DNA from: Varroa destructor
Taxonomy: Eukaryota > Arthropoda > Arachnida > Mesostigmata > Varroidae
Length of the DNA: 64,000 nucleotides
NCBI RefSeq assembly: GCF_002443255.2
Contig: NW_019211458.1
Span: forward strand, 11,554,402 to 11,618,401
Direction of reading: 5' to 3'
Both the position numbers and the translations under genes were made by a program. Below, piece after piece: positions 39,588-52,300 of this stretch (the stretch's first letter is position 1; the number at the start of each line of letters is the position of its first letter). Below the pieces are notes generated by a model. It saw nothing but the letters and a program-made list of their open reading frames with translations. It did no database searches and was not told the DNA's origin.

Positions 39588-40172
39588 CTATTCAGTTCCA
39601 GCTGAACTATATTGGTACGCCGTCGAAGATAATGCGCGATACATTTCCACCGCAAGATAATACCATCCCCTCCGGCGTATTATCTCCCCCACTGAGATTG
39701 GCACAATCTCGACAACATCAATAATCGAGTGTAAAAAAGAGATCTCTCTTCGCCGTTCGGTGGGTCTCCATCCACCCGCCGAAATCCGACGCCAGACATG
39801 GCCACTGCTCTCCTTGGGGGCGTCTTCTCTGTGGCCACTGCTACCGCTAAGACAAGAAACACTTGTTTCTCGACAACGGTTATTTCTATTGACATCAAAA
39901 CACACAAATAGGAAATACGACAGCCACCAAGCCCCATAACTGCTGCCGTATAGCCAGATCTTATGCCGCCGGACCAAGTAATGGACTAAGGTAAACTTGA
40001 TGCCATTGCTCAGGTAGAAAAAGATCCCATCGTCATCTGAGCCTGACCATATCCGCTTATGTAATACTCTTTCTATACAATAAACTAAAGGTAGAGCCGG
40101 AAAAAAACTGTCGCTTTCTTCCGGCTGCTTCCCCCGGCACTTTCTACATATCTGATTCGACACCGAAGTCGA
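39588..40172 (-). other. longest open frame in the window, unidentified
   Basis: The minus-strand frame is open for 194 codons between a TAG (40173-40175) and its stop, unusual for AT-rich intronic DNA. There is no ATG near its start; the first possible initiator is GTG at 40163, so it would be an exon or a fragment rather than a complete gene. It contains a Trp/Tyr-rich hydrophobic stretch (IWLYGSSYGAWWLSYFLFV) followed by a Ser/Arg-rich part. A second minus frame is open over 39680-39937. No family recognised; a decayed mobile element is the likeliest source if it is not chance. Confidence 0.25.
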
Positions 40173-43100
40173 CTAAATAGCTATCATCCGCTTCAAAAAA
40201 AATGAAACCTTCCTTTTATCGACAACGAGACAAAAATAACCATTGTAATGTTCCAGTATCTAATGAGTCGTAAATAAATACTCAAATTATATGACGCGGA
40301 ATAAAAAGTCTGTGTTTCAGGAAATGTACAAGCAATAATTTCTCGTGTACTTGCAGATCCCGATTTGGCTTCTGTTATCTAGAACTTAGATGGAAATGAA
40401 AAAGGCTCATCGAAGCTGGGGGCCGTCACGACCGTTTATTCGCCCAGATAACAATGCAGTTCAGTTAAATATCGAACCCCTGAATCTGTGATACGATGGA
40501 AGGAGTGCGTTGAATCTGTATCGCCCGATTTGGGCGGCGAAATGGTAGCTAGCTACGCATTAAATAGACTGAATCATGCTTACAGAAACAAACGTGCTTT
40601 GTTATGTAAAATTTAAAGGTGAACAAAGTTAAGCCAATTTGGAAGTGAAGTTCGGCCCCGAGAGATCAACGGAGCCATCACAATTCCAGTTAATGGATCG
40701 ATCTCAGTTGAACGTTTCCGTCAATTGGCCGCGTCTTACCTGAACGCTGTCCCAGATACGGATGCGCTACACCAAATTGATGAAAGACATTGCAGGAACG
40801 CATTCTATTTATTAATATACATTCAACCGGTTAACCGAGTGCACCCGACTCCGATTCATCAAGTTCTTCGAATAATTTCCTTACCTAACCTCCCCGCCTT
40901 AGCCAACGTGCATATGACCGTCTTTAAGATAAATTGTCTTTTTTTTTTTGAATATTTTAAACTAAATCATCTTCTGTCCGATAGTTAACGTTACGCCGGT
41001 TAGTTTAAGGTTACACACAAATGACGATTTTAACTTTCGATAATATTAAGTAAAAATATGACAAGTTGTACGTTTTTCTCTCTGCTCTAACTGAATGGCC
41101 ATACACATATGGCGAACAAAAATTTGCTAAATATGCTTGAATCCGGAGTATGTGAAAATAAACCCTCTCTAGGAAGTACTAATGTGAGGTTTTTGCCCTT
41201 GGACAAGTAAGGAGTATGCAAATAAAAACACAGACAAGAACGTTTAGTCCGCCAATTGCACTTCGTCTGTTTGGCCCGCTGTTCTCAGAATGGCAAAAGT
41301 TCAAACGTGCAAATTCGTGGACCTTTTTCCAAGGTAGAATTACTTAGATGTGTTTAAATATCGCTAAGGGGGAAAATAGTTACTTGAAGCCCTGTCCTCA
41401 TAACCTTTACGATGCTCATTTTGTATACGACAACATAAGTGTCAGATATTCAGCGTGCAGCACCACTTAATCTAAAACACCCTATAAGACAATCAAAAGA
41501 ATTAGGAATCATTCTATTAGGCCAAATACGTACCGCCGAAAATACGTGAGCCTACGCTTGTTTTCTCTTGGAACAGTTACCGGATCACAGTTTGGCTGTG
41601 TTCGTAGAACGAAAAATAGTAGATTTCCTAGAATTAATTTCTTGGGCAGAGCTACCTAATGAACTTAGTTTTTTGACTCGCTTTCAATGGGTTTTTTGAC
41701 GTCCAACGAATAAAGACCTATGACTGATTGTATTGACGATGCTTGCACATCAGACCGTATTACGTAACTCAGCGCATGGATGATACGCGAACGATACGTA
41801 ATTGGATGAATGAAATTTTTCGTTAACACAATTGTGTTAATTACTACTGACTATTTTTGCTCAAAATATATATTGAACTTATGCTTATTTATATATTAAA
41901 TTTTTAGCGTCTTTTTGTGCGTAAAGCTGAGAAACTATAATGGACAGCTCGGGTGTATGCTGCGACATATATTATGCATACTATTCTGTGCTATCTTATC
42001 TTCTACGCCGGCCAGATTTTCGAAGGCGAAAAGAAATTGCTTTGGTCCCTCATTGGCAAAAGGTTCGGCTGGTCGAATTTTTACCTCAAAGTTTGTATCT
42101 AGTAAAATTTGGACTTCAACTTCACCAGCTGTCGCAGAATCGACAGCTGTGCCGGGTGCGGATCAGCTGAAGTAGGGCGACTGATATTTGCATATTTACT
42201 CAAACTGGTAGGTACACTGTAGGGCTCGTTGATTCGAGTGGGAAGATAAATCACCTTTACAAACGAGCTACATCTAGGTAACTAGAGAAAACCTTAAGGA
42301 ACAAAGCAGGCAGAGATATAACCCCGACGACCGCCACGGCCTCTGACGGACGGAGTGAGTCCATATGTTTTCTGCTACTCTAGCTCGAGATTCTGTAACG
42401 CCCTCAGCTCTGTCATCGGAACACCCAGCAACAAATAAATCCTTCGAAAGCTATAGTTGAAGGATTGCAGTAACCATACAACTTCTCTACGCAGTTAACG
42501 ATCTACGAATGGTGTAAAATGTTTGAACTAAAATAGAAAATTGCATCCACACAGACCCTTTCTTTCCCTGTGTATCTGAGCTGATAAGTGTGAATAGTAG
42601 ACACAAACTGCGATGAAAACTTGATGACAAAAACCCGACAACGTGATGCGTGCATTCTTAAAAGCATACTCTGGTCCATCTTTCGAAACTAATAAGTTCA
42701 GTAAGATAATAGTAACGGAATCTTCTAGCATTTCAATGAACATCCTCTCTTTAATCACCTTGGCTGCTGAGAACCGCGAGCTGTATCCAATCAAACTGCA
42801 GTACTCGTTGATAACGACTGCTGAACGAGAATTTTTTCTCGACGCAGCTTTTAACACTGATTAGTGGGGTCGCATCTTTATAACTCGCGTAGTGCTCGTG
42901 ATGGAATAATAGACCGCCATTAACATGTGAATCTTTGAAGTATTATCTTAGAGGACAGTGGTTTAGCTGGACGTCAATAACGTCTTTTATCGCGGCATAT
43001 TAAATCTTCGTCTTAGGCGTCGTTTTCGCGGGCACTCCGACGAAATTTGATTGCCGACGTGACGGGTAACTGTGGAGTGCTATTCGTACCAACAAAACGT

Positions 43101-46100
43101 TTCGCTTTATTTTAAATTCGGGCGCCATGTGCCGAATGTATTCGCGATAATAGTTTCACAGTGAGCCTGTGTTGAACAAAGTCTAGGCACGTCAAGCGGT
43201 GGCCAATATTGCGGTGAAGTAACGCCGTTGCAAAGACGCCTGTTTCCCAACATTATGAGTTTGTTCCCGCATAGGAAAGGGCAAATATACAATCGGCAGG
43301 CGGCGGATGTAATCCATAATGTAATATACATCTAACTGTCAAATCCCTCTTTGCGGTATATGGGATTTCGTTCCATGCACGATTTAGGTAGTAGGCCCCA
43401 AATATGAACCGTATGTAAGGACCTAGTAGATTGAAAGCTCGAAATGGAAACACCGACGCCTCAGGCAATATATGTCAAAGGGGGAACACGGTTAGAATTC
43501 CCAAATAGAACTAACCGGTACTCACCGTTCGCTACCGGGAGAAATGGATCTGTACTCTCATTGAGCTTACTATGTATGTTCAGACATGTCGAAATTTTAT
43601 GCGACGGATCGATTCCACTTTATTTATATCGTTCCAGACTGACTCGTCCATTCTGTGGCTGTTAGGCTGAATCATAGAAATAGTAATTTTAATCTACAAA
43701 GAGCTCGTTTGTTTGTTCTGCTGAAAGTACGCTTTGAGGCATGTTTGTTCTTTTAAACGACGCGTGCTTTTCAGTCTTTACCGGGAACCGTATATTACGT
43801 CAATCAAAACTTGAGAACCTAATACTATATTTTTAAGCTACTCATCGTCATACTAATTGTGGGCTACACAACTTTCAGAATTAAGTCTATACCGGCTAAA
43901 ATCTTCCCTTGTCTCCCTATCTGCCAATCTTATTGTTGCTAGTCGTTTGGGATCGACGAGTAACGTCCTTTACTTGATCTTCTTATTACGTGCAAGATAG
44001 AGATTGTGCTGTAGAAAAACGGAGTTTAATTCTACTGTAGGTGCTATCTATACGCTCAGTGGGTTTGGTTATTGCCAGCATCGCCTTTTACTCACTATCT
44101 ATTACCTGCGGTCAGAACCCATCAGACAGGCTGCGACCGTTGTTGCTATGGGTGAAGGTCCACATTTAATTAAAATGCCTTCATTAAAATTAAATGAACA
44201 CTGAATAGAAGAAATAACGTACTCATATGCGGCGGTATTGGTTGCTTTGAGCATCAATCAACTGATCGAGCATAGTTTGCTCGGACAGCAGACAAGGATT
44301 ATTTCAAATCTATACCGCGTATTATTTTTCACTCTAAGGAGCACGCGAGGTTTCGGGAGCCTGCCCTCTGGTCGAAACCATGCTTTTCGGTAACATTCTA
44401 GAGAAATGCCCCGACTGCTTTGGCACCGTGAGTTTACAACTTCCCAGTTGTTAGGTGAACAAAAAAAAGCAGGCAGCTGTGTGAGGTAACGATTAAGTCC
44501 GATCTGTATGGAACAGTGAATCCGTGTTACAAAGTAAAAGCTGGAGGGGATATTTTTAAAACACTATATAAATATATCCAAAGCTCTGAACGTTGCAGAG
44601 CCTCTAGCAGATGAGATATTTTGTCATTTCCGTCTAACTAAATAGACACTCATGTTTGAAGAAATTACAAAATTTCGAGAATCAGCTTAACTTACGGTAC
44701 TGCATATCTTATCGAATAGAAGTCAATGTTCCGAATTTTTCTAATGTGAAATATCATTGTTTATCAAACATCTCCAATGAATATAAATAGACATGGAAAA
44801 GTCTGTAAACATAGTCGGAATTTTGAGGTCTCCCCTGTTGAACGAATCGTTGTTATCTGGTCTGCACCCTTTAGAAACGGCAGAAAGCCAAGTAAAGTTG
44901 CACATTTGTCTTTAGACTGGTAACGTCAGCTTTGTCTATCATTTACACTAAGCCTCCTAATAACTAGCGAGGATAACAAAAAAACACTCCTTTTTTTATT
45001 AATTTGTCTGTTGTTATTTGAACAAAGTTTCTGCAAACATTTAGTTACTAGCACTGAGACGATTATCTAGCGTTATATTTACTTTAAGCTGTAACTTGCT
45101 TCCTATGCACCTCGCTATCGTGGGGTGGAATTATACAAAGTTATTGGCTTAGCCTTGGCTACGTGTATGCGGTATGTGATTTCATCTACGAAACACCAGT
45201 GATCTGTTCTCAAGGAAAACTGAACTCGGTAGTAAAAGTAATTGAAAAAGCTCGAAAAACTTATACACCCAACGCCAGTGGCCAACCTGAACCATAGTGT
45301 GCCAAATCTTTCGGGCTCATGTACACCCCATCTATTAAAATTAAAAAAAAAAAGTATAATAGTTGTTACCTTAAACTCGCGAGGACGTGCCGACAAGGGG
45401 TAGAACTTTTTCTCACTAAACATGTAGAACAGTTTTCAGCGGGGCAAAACCAAGGTGATGGAGACGATTTGAAAGAACTTGCTGGAACTAGTAACTTGAT
45501 GTTCGACAATTCATCGATTTGACGCACGCACTTTGCCCTGTTAGTAGAATCCCGAGTCGGCCACAGGAATAGACATGACGTAGACGTTCCTCTCTAAAAC
45601 GCGCCACTAGTACACCGCGAACATGAGAATACGGGCTGTTTTCTTAGAGAATATTTTTCTACTTGAAAACACTGTTCTAAAACTTCGGAATACCTGACAC
45701 ACAAGATCTAGCACAGCAATGGAGAAACCAATAATGAATCTAATAGAGAGAAAAATCCCTTACTAAGAAGCAAATATAGTAATTCGTTTTTCTTTTTTAC
45801 TACATATCTAATACCATGACCTGGAATTGATAGCTTCTAGGACAGTGTCTATCCGTTGATCTATTGTATTGGTCCGACCCGGATACCAGCGTCCCGGACG
45901 TCAGCAGACATTAACGCCACGATATCAGCTTAGACGTAATTTTCCTTCTTACGTCTATATATTGCCGTATCATCATTGTTCTACTTTATTCCTTTAACTC
46001 TAGTCCAGCCCAACTGGTCGACACCAAAACGTAATTTCAGCTAAATCAATCGCTATTTTTATTAGATAGAGGGTAGTTGACACACGTGCGTTGCCACAGC

Positions 46101-46372
46101 AACTGTTAATAACAAGTAGGCCGATTATTGTTAAACTAAAAGATGTGCGCGTCATTTTTTGGGGCTGTTGAATAAGTCGCAGATAGATAAGTGCAGAGGG
46201 ACTTGCACATCTTGTTTTTAAAGCAATAGCAAAAATACCCTGTACGTATAAGAGGATAACTGAAAGCCAACTAAAGATGCCACGTCATTGGAAGCAGCGT
46301 GAACCGCTTAGAGAAAGCACAAATTAAATTACGCGAATAGGTTTTTAAATTCAGCTAGGTTATTCGAACGAC

Positions 46373-46394
46373 ATATATATATATATATATATAT
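46373..46394 (+). repeat. (AT)11 microsatellite
   Basis: Eleven AT units preceded by C and followed by GTACAT, the same structure as at 27515-27536. Confidence 0.9.
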
Positions 46395-46956
46395 GTACAT
46401 TCTAAATCGGAAGCTCGGGAAAAAAATTGGTAGCCGAAATCATTCGTGGGCAATGTTTTTGAACCTGTTGTTTTAACAGGCTAACGTAAGCAACAAAAAA
46501 AAACAAACCGTATGATGACTTTATACACACAGAACAAATTGAATTCGTTATATAACCATAATACAGTTACTTTGCTATCAGTAGTTTGGCAATGCACGTA
46601 TGTCAACTACCCTCTATCTCTAACTATTCAATTGTTATCTGTCGACACATCCCTTCGTCTCGGTAATCATTGGTAAAGATCTTTCGAACTAATATATATA
46701 AGTAGTAATATTGGCAGTGCAAACACAAGCTGTGAACGGAGCTACCTTACGAAAGAAAATCACTAACTTTGTTTATCATTTGCTCACTATAACAGTCGTA
46801 CTAGTATATAATTATAGTCAAAAAAAAAACAGGGACGCCCCATAGATTCTTTCTACTATCGTTACTGGTAATTCCTGCGTGTCTCTTCTACTGCACAATA
46901 GCGTCGCTATAGCAAAATCGAACGAATCGTTCCCTTAGAGATTTCGCTTTGTTGTC

Positions 46957-47215
46957 ATGGTATCGGTCAGTGGCGGCGAAATATCGCTCAGCGTACGTAC
47001 GTTTCCTAGTGACCACGTGCCATTCAGGTTTCAACGAATCTTGGTTATTCTAGTAACCTTCGCTACCACTGTATCTGCCTTCATGGACAACGTCATTGAA
47101 ACGAAAAATTCTGAATATGAGCGCTGCGAACTGACCCTTTTGTACGAAATCATGAACGTTACTTCAGTAGATATTAAAAGAACTAATGGAGCATGCATAG
47201 ACTCGCAGAGTGTAT
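46957..47215 (+). other. possible exon encoding a hydrophobic signal-like segment
   Basis: An ATG at 46957 opens a frame of 122 codons. It includes RFQRILVILVTFATTVSAF, which resembles a signal peptide core with a V-S-A cleavage site, though 27 residues precede it. Scattered cysteines follow. A strong donor-like GTAAGA occurs at 47216. The phase there (1) would create a stop if joined to Epac exon 5 and does not fit exon 4, so it is not an Epac exon. Chance is a serious alternative. Confidence 0.18.
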
Positions 47216-48129
47216 GTAAGAAGAGCGTAGGGTCAGCAGACTTCAAATGTATTCATCTGTCCAGTAGTTGTGATCTGGCTACGTTTCATTTACTAAAATT
47301 TCCATTTTTCTGCTCGTCGACGTGAGGTATCAAGAAAGAAAGAAACAGAACAGATAATGGAAAAAATGGTCCTAAGTTTAGATCAAAGGAAAACCAAGAC
47401 TATAAAGTTATCAGAGATGATTTGAGTGTATGGTTCAGGGCCGTTAGGAGTAATAATAACCATTGTCTAGATTTTGATTTGTGCCTTTTTGTGGATCGTT
47501 CACCTTTATATAACCTACAAATACCCAGGAATATTGCAGGAAGCACCTCGAATATTGACTTAAGGGACCGTCTAAGTCTAGCCCAGACTTAGGTAAGTCT
47601 ACACATTCCGAACTAATGGATATCGAAAACATCCTACACGCAACGAGGATGATTAAATCTGTAAATATGTCGCCACAGCAATTCACTTTACTTTGGGGTT
47701 TTTTCTTAAAAATCCGCCTTGGGCTTTAGCAGTCGTGTTTTTCGAACAACTATTATAGATGCATCGAATATTGGGCTTTATTTGATTCTTATGTTAAATG
47801 CGCTATTTTATTGATCAGTTCTTCCTTTCTTCCCATGTTAGATTGGAATGCAATACGCTAGCTAGCAATATGTTTCTGCCCTAGAAAGCGTAATGGTTTG
47901 AAGTAGCACGTGGTAATCATCAACACGTAACAACGTGACGCGGATGCTGTAGGATTCTTTTTATGAAGATTCAGGGGACACGGAATATAGTGGCAAGTAG
48001 CTCCACAATCGTTACTAGCATGTACTTACAATAAGGCCACGCTCTCTGCGTTCGCTTTGCATCATAGTCTCCGTCAAAGCAATATTCCTATCCCCAGGAG
48101 CCGATAAAGAAGAAGAAGATTTAACAGGA

Positions 48130-48651
48130 ATTATCTTGTCTGCTGATAGTCGACACAGAGAGTGTGAAAAAAGCGTTTGAGTGTCGTGTTTACGTCTCTG
48201 AGTGTCATATAGTCGAAAGGGTTGCTTCTAGAATCGCAGTACGAGATAGGACAAAGCCAATAACCTGATACATTAGGAAACCAAGTTAAAATTCGAGAAG
48301 ACAATATTATCCAGAACAAACACACGATATTCTGACGAGAGAGGCGCGGAACGCCACTTCGAGCGCAATTTTTATATCTCCTTCGATTGAACACGACTGC
48401 AACAAACCGGCCCTCTATTTTGGAAGCTAGCGACGAACCCAATCGTCAGAGCGGCTGTGTTCTTGTATTGCCGCTTTTAGCAACATTAAACAACCAAAAT
48501 CAATTAGCGGGAAAATTACCCACTTACCAAACCGAATCTGTTTAAAGTTACGCTGCCCAATGGCGTGCGAGTAGTTTTCGAGGCGGACACTCCATACAAT
48601 GTCAACATCTGTCATCTGGATAAAGATGATAGCTATAATTTAATAGCATCC
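48130..48651 (+). pseudogene. possible broken coding relic, unidentified
   Basis: Protein-like segments follow each other on the + strand, broken by stops and a frame change. One runs VDTESVKKAFECRVYVSECH then RVASRIAVRDRTKP; after two stops come EQTHDILTREARNATS and EHDCNKPALYFGS. In another frame from 48507 it reads FKVTLPNGVRVVFEAD then TPYNVNICHLDKDD. The lengths exceed what I would expect for random AT-rich DNA, but I do not recognise the protein. The minus strand of 48528-48615 also looks like an 88-base exon with AG and GTAAGT borders, so the strand is uncertain. Confidence 0.2.
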
Positions 48652-49334
48652 TGACTAAACGATACGTTACTATAGGATTTCTACTAAGATAATACGGGCC
48701 TATTAATTAGGACTTTTCACAAGCAACTGATCTGTAAAACAAATATTTGACGTCTGTCCTTACCAATTACAGAATTATCAAATAATATTTAAATGAACAA
48801 ATTGCGAATTGGAAAAAAATATAGTGGAATATAGAAAGAACTTTATTTAATACGTTCGCTGCTTACCCACAGAACTGTCGTATACAGTAGGGTGTGTCTG
48901 TGTGATGTCTCTATCCGTTTAAATTCATTAAGACAATCTTCAACGATATATACGATTGTATGGTATATACAAAGGGTAGGCAACGTATCGCATTACACTG
49001 TTTGGTACCGATGCATATGCCCATAACATCTTCTCCGTCGACGTTTTCGCTGCTGGACGAAAACAGAACTCAAGCTAACGCTTCATAGTCGTCATTGGAC
49101 GTTCTTCACTAAGCAACGGAGCCGCGCCGTACGCAGATATGTATATGCGGCTTTTTAGCCAGTACATGAAGAGCACGCAGTAACTTTTCGTTTTCGGCCT
49201 TCCTTTTTGCTTTTCCATTATCGGTATTTGGCCGATCTTTGGCCGGTCCGAGTCTTATCCCATAACTTTCGTGCTTGTCGGGTACAACGCGTATCGGCTT
49301 ATTCAGAGGCCCGAGTTGAATTTTCGCTGACTAA

Positions 49335-49335
<1 letters not shown>

Positions 49336-49372
<37 letters not shown>
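49336..49372 (+). repeat. (CT)n tract
   Basis: CT dinucleotides over 37 bases, uninterrupted from 49344. GA/CT tracts can bind GAGA-type factors in insects, but nothing here shows that use. Confidence 0.92.
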
Positions 49373-49374
<2 letters not shown>

Positions 49375-52300
49375 AACTGGCGACGAAGAACGTCTAAGAC
49401 GACAGCTCATTGTACTTGTCCTGCCCACGTCCGATTGATAGGGCATGGTGGTCACACGAAGACGAAGAAATACGCATATCAGATGATACTAAGCATGCAA
49501 ATGAAAAATTATCATGATATCAGTTCTAAGCAGAGGTGCTTACGGCGGACGAGAATAGTTTTTGCTAGGACAACTAAATAAAAAAGCTGACAACAATATA
49601 ACCGTAAACCAGTCATGTTGTGATAACTGCACGACTGGTCCGTATTTTCGGACGACGAGTGGTCACTTGATGGAGATGTTTTGAATTAAATATCTCTGAA
49701 TGAGACACTTATCATGGTTACTTTTTAGGGAATCACACCGAGATTTCGTTATAATGTGCTATGGGGAACTTATTTTGTGTTTCCCTTTTGGAAAACCACA
49801 CTGGAAGTAACCCTCTTTGTAGCATCACAGTGTGGAACTGCGTAATGTTTACTAATTTTTTTTTTGTTTCACTGAAATTAAAGTAAACTTAACAACTTAA
49901 AGCGAAACCTTTCTCTTAGTTCAGAAAATAGCCTGCAACTTCAAATGCAGTTTAGTTTGTGCCGGGGAAAGACCCGATTCTTTCGACCGCATTCAAGCGG
50001 GTAGAACCGGCCAGATAGGGATATTTATTTAAACTCTCTAAGGTATTCTAGTGTTCTGAAATTTTCTATAGACACTGCTACCACCTCCAAGCGGAGTTGA
50101 GTATCTGCAGGCATGATTTTCGACAATATATTTTCTGTTTACATTCAGTTGTCTGCTTTTGTTTACGATCAAACCACCTTTCCGACAATCAGCGCCACAC
50201 GTGATTCTACTGTTCGTGTGAATACATTTTTCAACGTTGGACGAAAGCAATTTTTTTGCTAAATCACACGGATCTTGGTGCCATATCGTGCTTTTACTGT
50301 TCTGCGTAGAAGCCAAGACACCCCTTCGAAGTACTAGCTTCAGAAGGCGCAAAAATCGTTGCATACGTAACCTTTTTATTTCGCCGAAGGCCATAGATTC
50401 CAATATCTTGCATCGTCGTGCATACGACGTTTATTAGCATATTGCATTTCTGCGCAAGGTTATAAAAAAGGAAAAAAAAAGTTATTTCGATGTAAACAAT
50501 AGAAAACTTCTAATTATTCAGTGAAAGCATCGTCGAATATAATAGATTTATCGAAAAACTTAGCCACTGCTTGCCGTGCTAACAAACGGACACAGTTTAA
50601 GTTGAATGCCTGCACCTTATAAAAGGACTGAACGAGGCTTAGGTTGCAGTGCATTCGTGTACAGTGTTTAGTCAGGACCTCATTTATTACAAATGGCTGA
50701 CATGGAAACAAAGGCAAAAGTAGTAACATATAGTGTAATTAATACGTCATAACGACCGCGGTTCAAAAGGGATTTGAGAAAAAAACAGCATTCTTTGTCT
50801 GCACTAACGCTTTAGCTTATCGAATCTCTTTTGAGAACGTTGTTGTTTATTTCAGATGGTAAATACATAACCCTTGAGTAGCACCGTCCGTTATACTTCT
50901 CTAGTGTGTAGTTCTAGAAGCTAGAGTAAAATCATCTTAATCAACAAATCGAACTGTACCCTGATCTAAGTAGACAACCGGTTTGCTGCGATGCTGATCT
51001 AGTTCGAAACCTACTTGAACTTGAAATCAGAATTCATTTTTATCGGAAACAATAAATTAACAACTTCACCTCTTTGAAGAGTTCCGAAGCGATCCTAGGG
51101 AAGAAATAGACCAAGGTCCACCCTAAATTGCATGTTCTGCATTGAAATTAGTTTCAAAAAGCCAAGCTAAATTTAACGACATGCGAAACAAGTGTTTAGG
51201 TATGATTCGATGAGGAGGGTACTTTTTTCTCTCCCTCCCTTTCTTTAAAGTAGGACATTTAGAAAGGATGTGTGGTCCGGCAAATACGCAGGTAACGTAT
51301 TGACTGCAATGTAGCATCTCCCAGTTAATGCTGCGCCTTGTTAGGGGAACGTATCAAAATGCTGATTTCGAAAGGCGAATACTGATTTCCTCTTAATTTT
51401 TTCATTCTTTTTGATGGCCTATTGGCAAAGTGTATTTTTTTCTAGAGCGGCCAGACATGTCGTTACTTAATAAGCAGCGTTGTTACGATACAAGCCGAAT
51501 ACGCAGGGGAGAGGAAGGTCTTTATGTGTGCGCGTGTGCGTCTGTGTGATATTGAGTGGGTAGTCGCGCAGCGTTTCTAAGCGGCTCAGACACGGTATTG
51601 GTGAAGCAATGAATAAGCAGCAAAGGACGATTCGTTGTGCATCCAATAGGTTTATTATAATCCTTCTATTAATAGGACTTGATGCTATTAGACACCAATC
51701 CCCAGATAAAAAATTTATAAGTCCTATAGGACCGGGTTGATCGCTCTTATCCAATTTTTATACTTATATCTACCGGGTGGAACACAACATCTGGAATCCT
51801 AATATGACATCTCTTAAAGTACTAGGAGATATGTAAATTATTGCGATAAGAAGAGGACTTGACCGTAATAGGAGTATATTCATATACTTACACGATAAGC
51901 GTAATTAAACGAAGAAACCACAATAATATTAAAAGCATACGTTTTATATATAAGTAACTACAGTAGTCATCATTGTAGCTATTTCATTTCTAACATAAAC
52001 ATGTCCTATTATAGACGTATAGAAATGGCGTTAAGTTAAAAAAATGTTGCGTACTTAAATTCGCCATTATATTGTAAAATAAAGGCTCTCCAACTCCTAA
52101 AATACGAAACTGTTCAAAAATTGTTCTCCATGTATACACTGAATGTACCTATACATTATCATACATACTTGGACTATGTCTGTTAGATAATAAAATCCGC
52201 GGAGGTAACCGCATCACGCCTTCTTACTACTGATGCTAACGAATAACGGATACGGAAATACTAGCAAATGGCAGAATATTCTTGCCCTTTGTTTTTTTCC

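Noticed and set aside
46957..47325. Alternative Epac first exon
   Set aside because: Its donor phase (1) does not match exon 4 (phase 0), and joining to exon 5 would form a TAG stop.
49207..49581. 124-codon + strand frame through the CT repeat
   Set aside because: The openness comes partly from the Leu/Ser-coding CT microsatellite; no ATG context, splice sites or recognisable domain.
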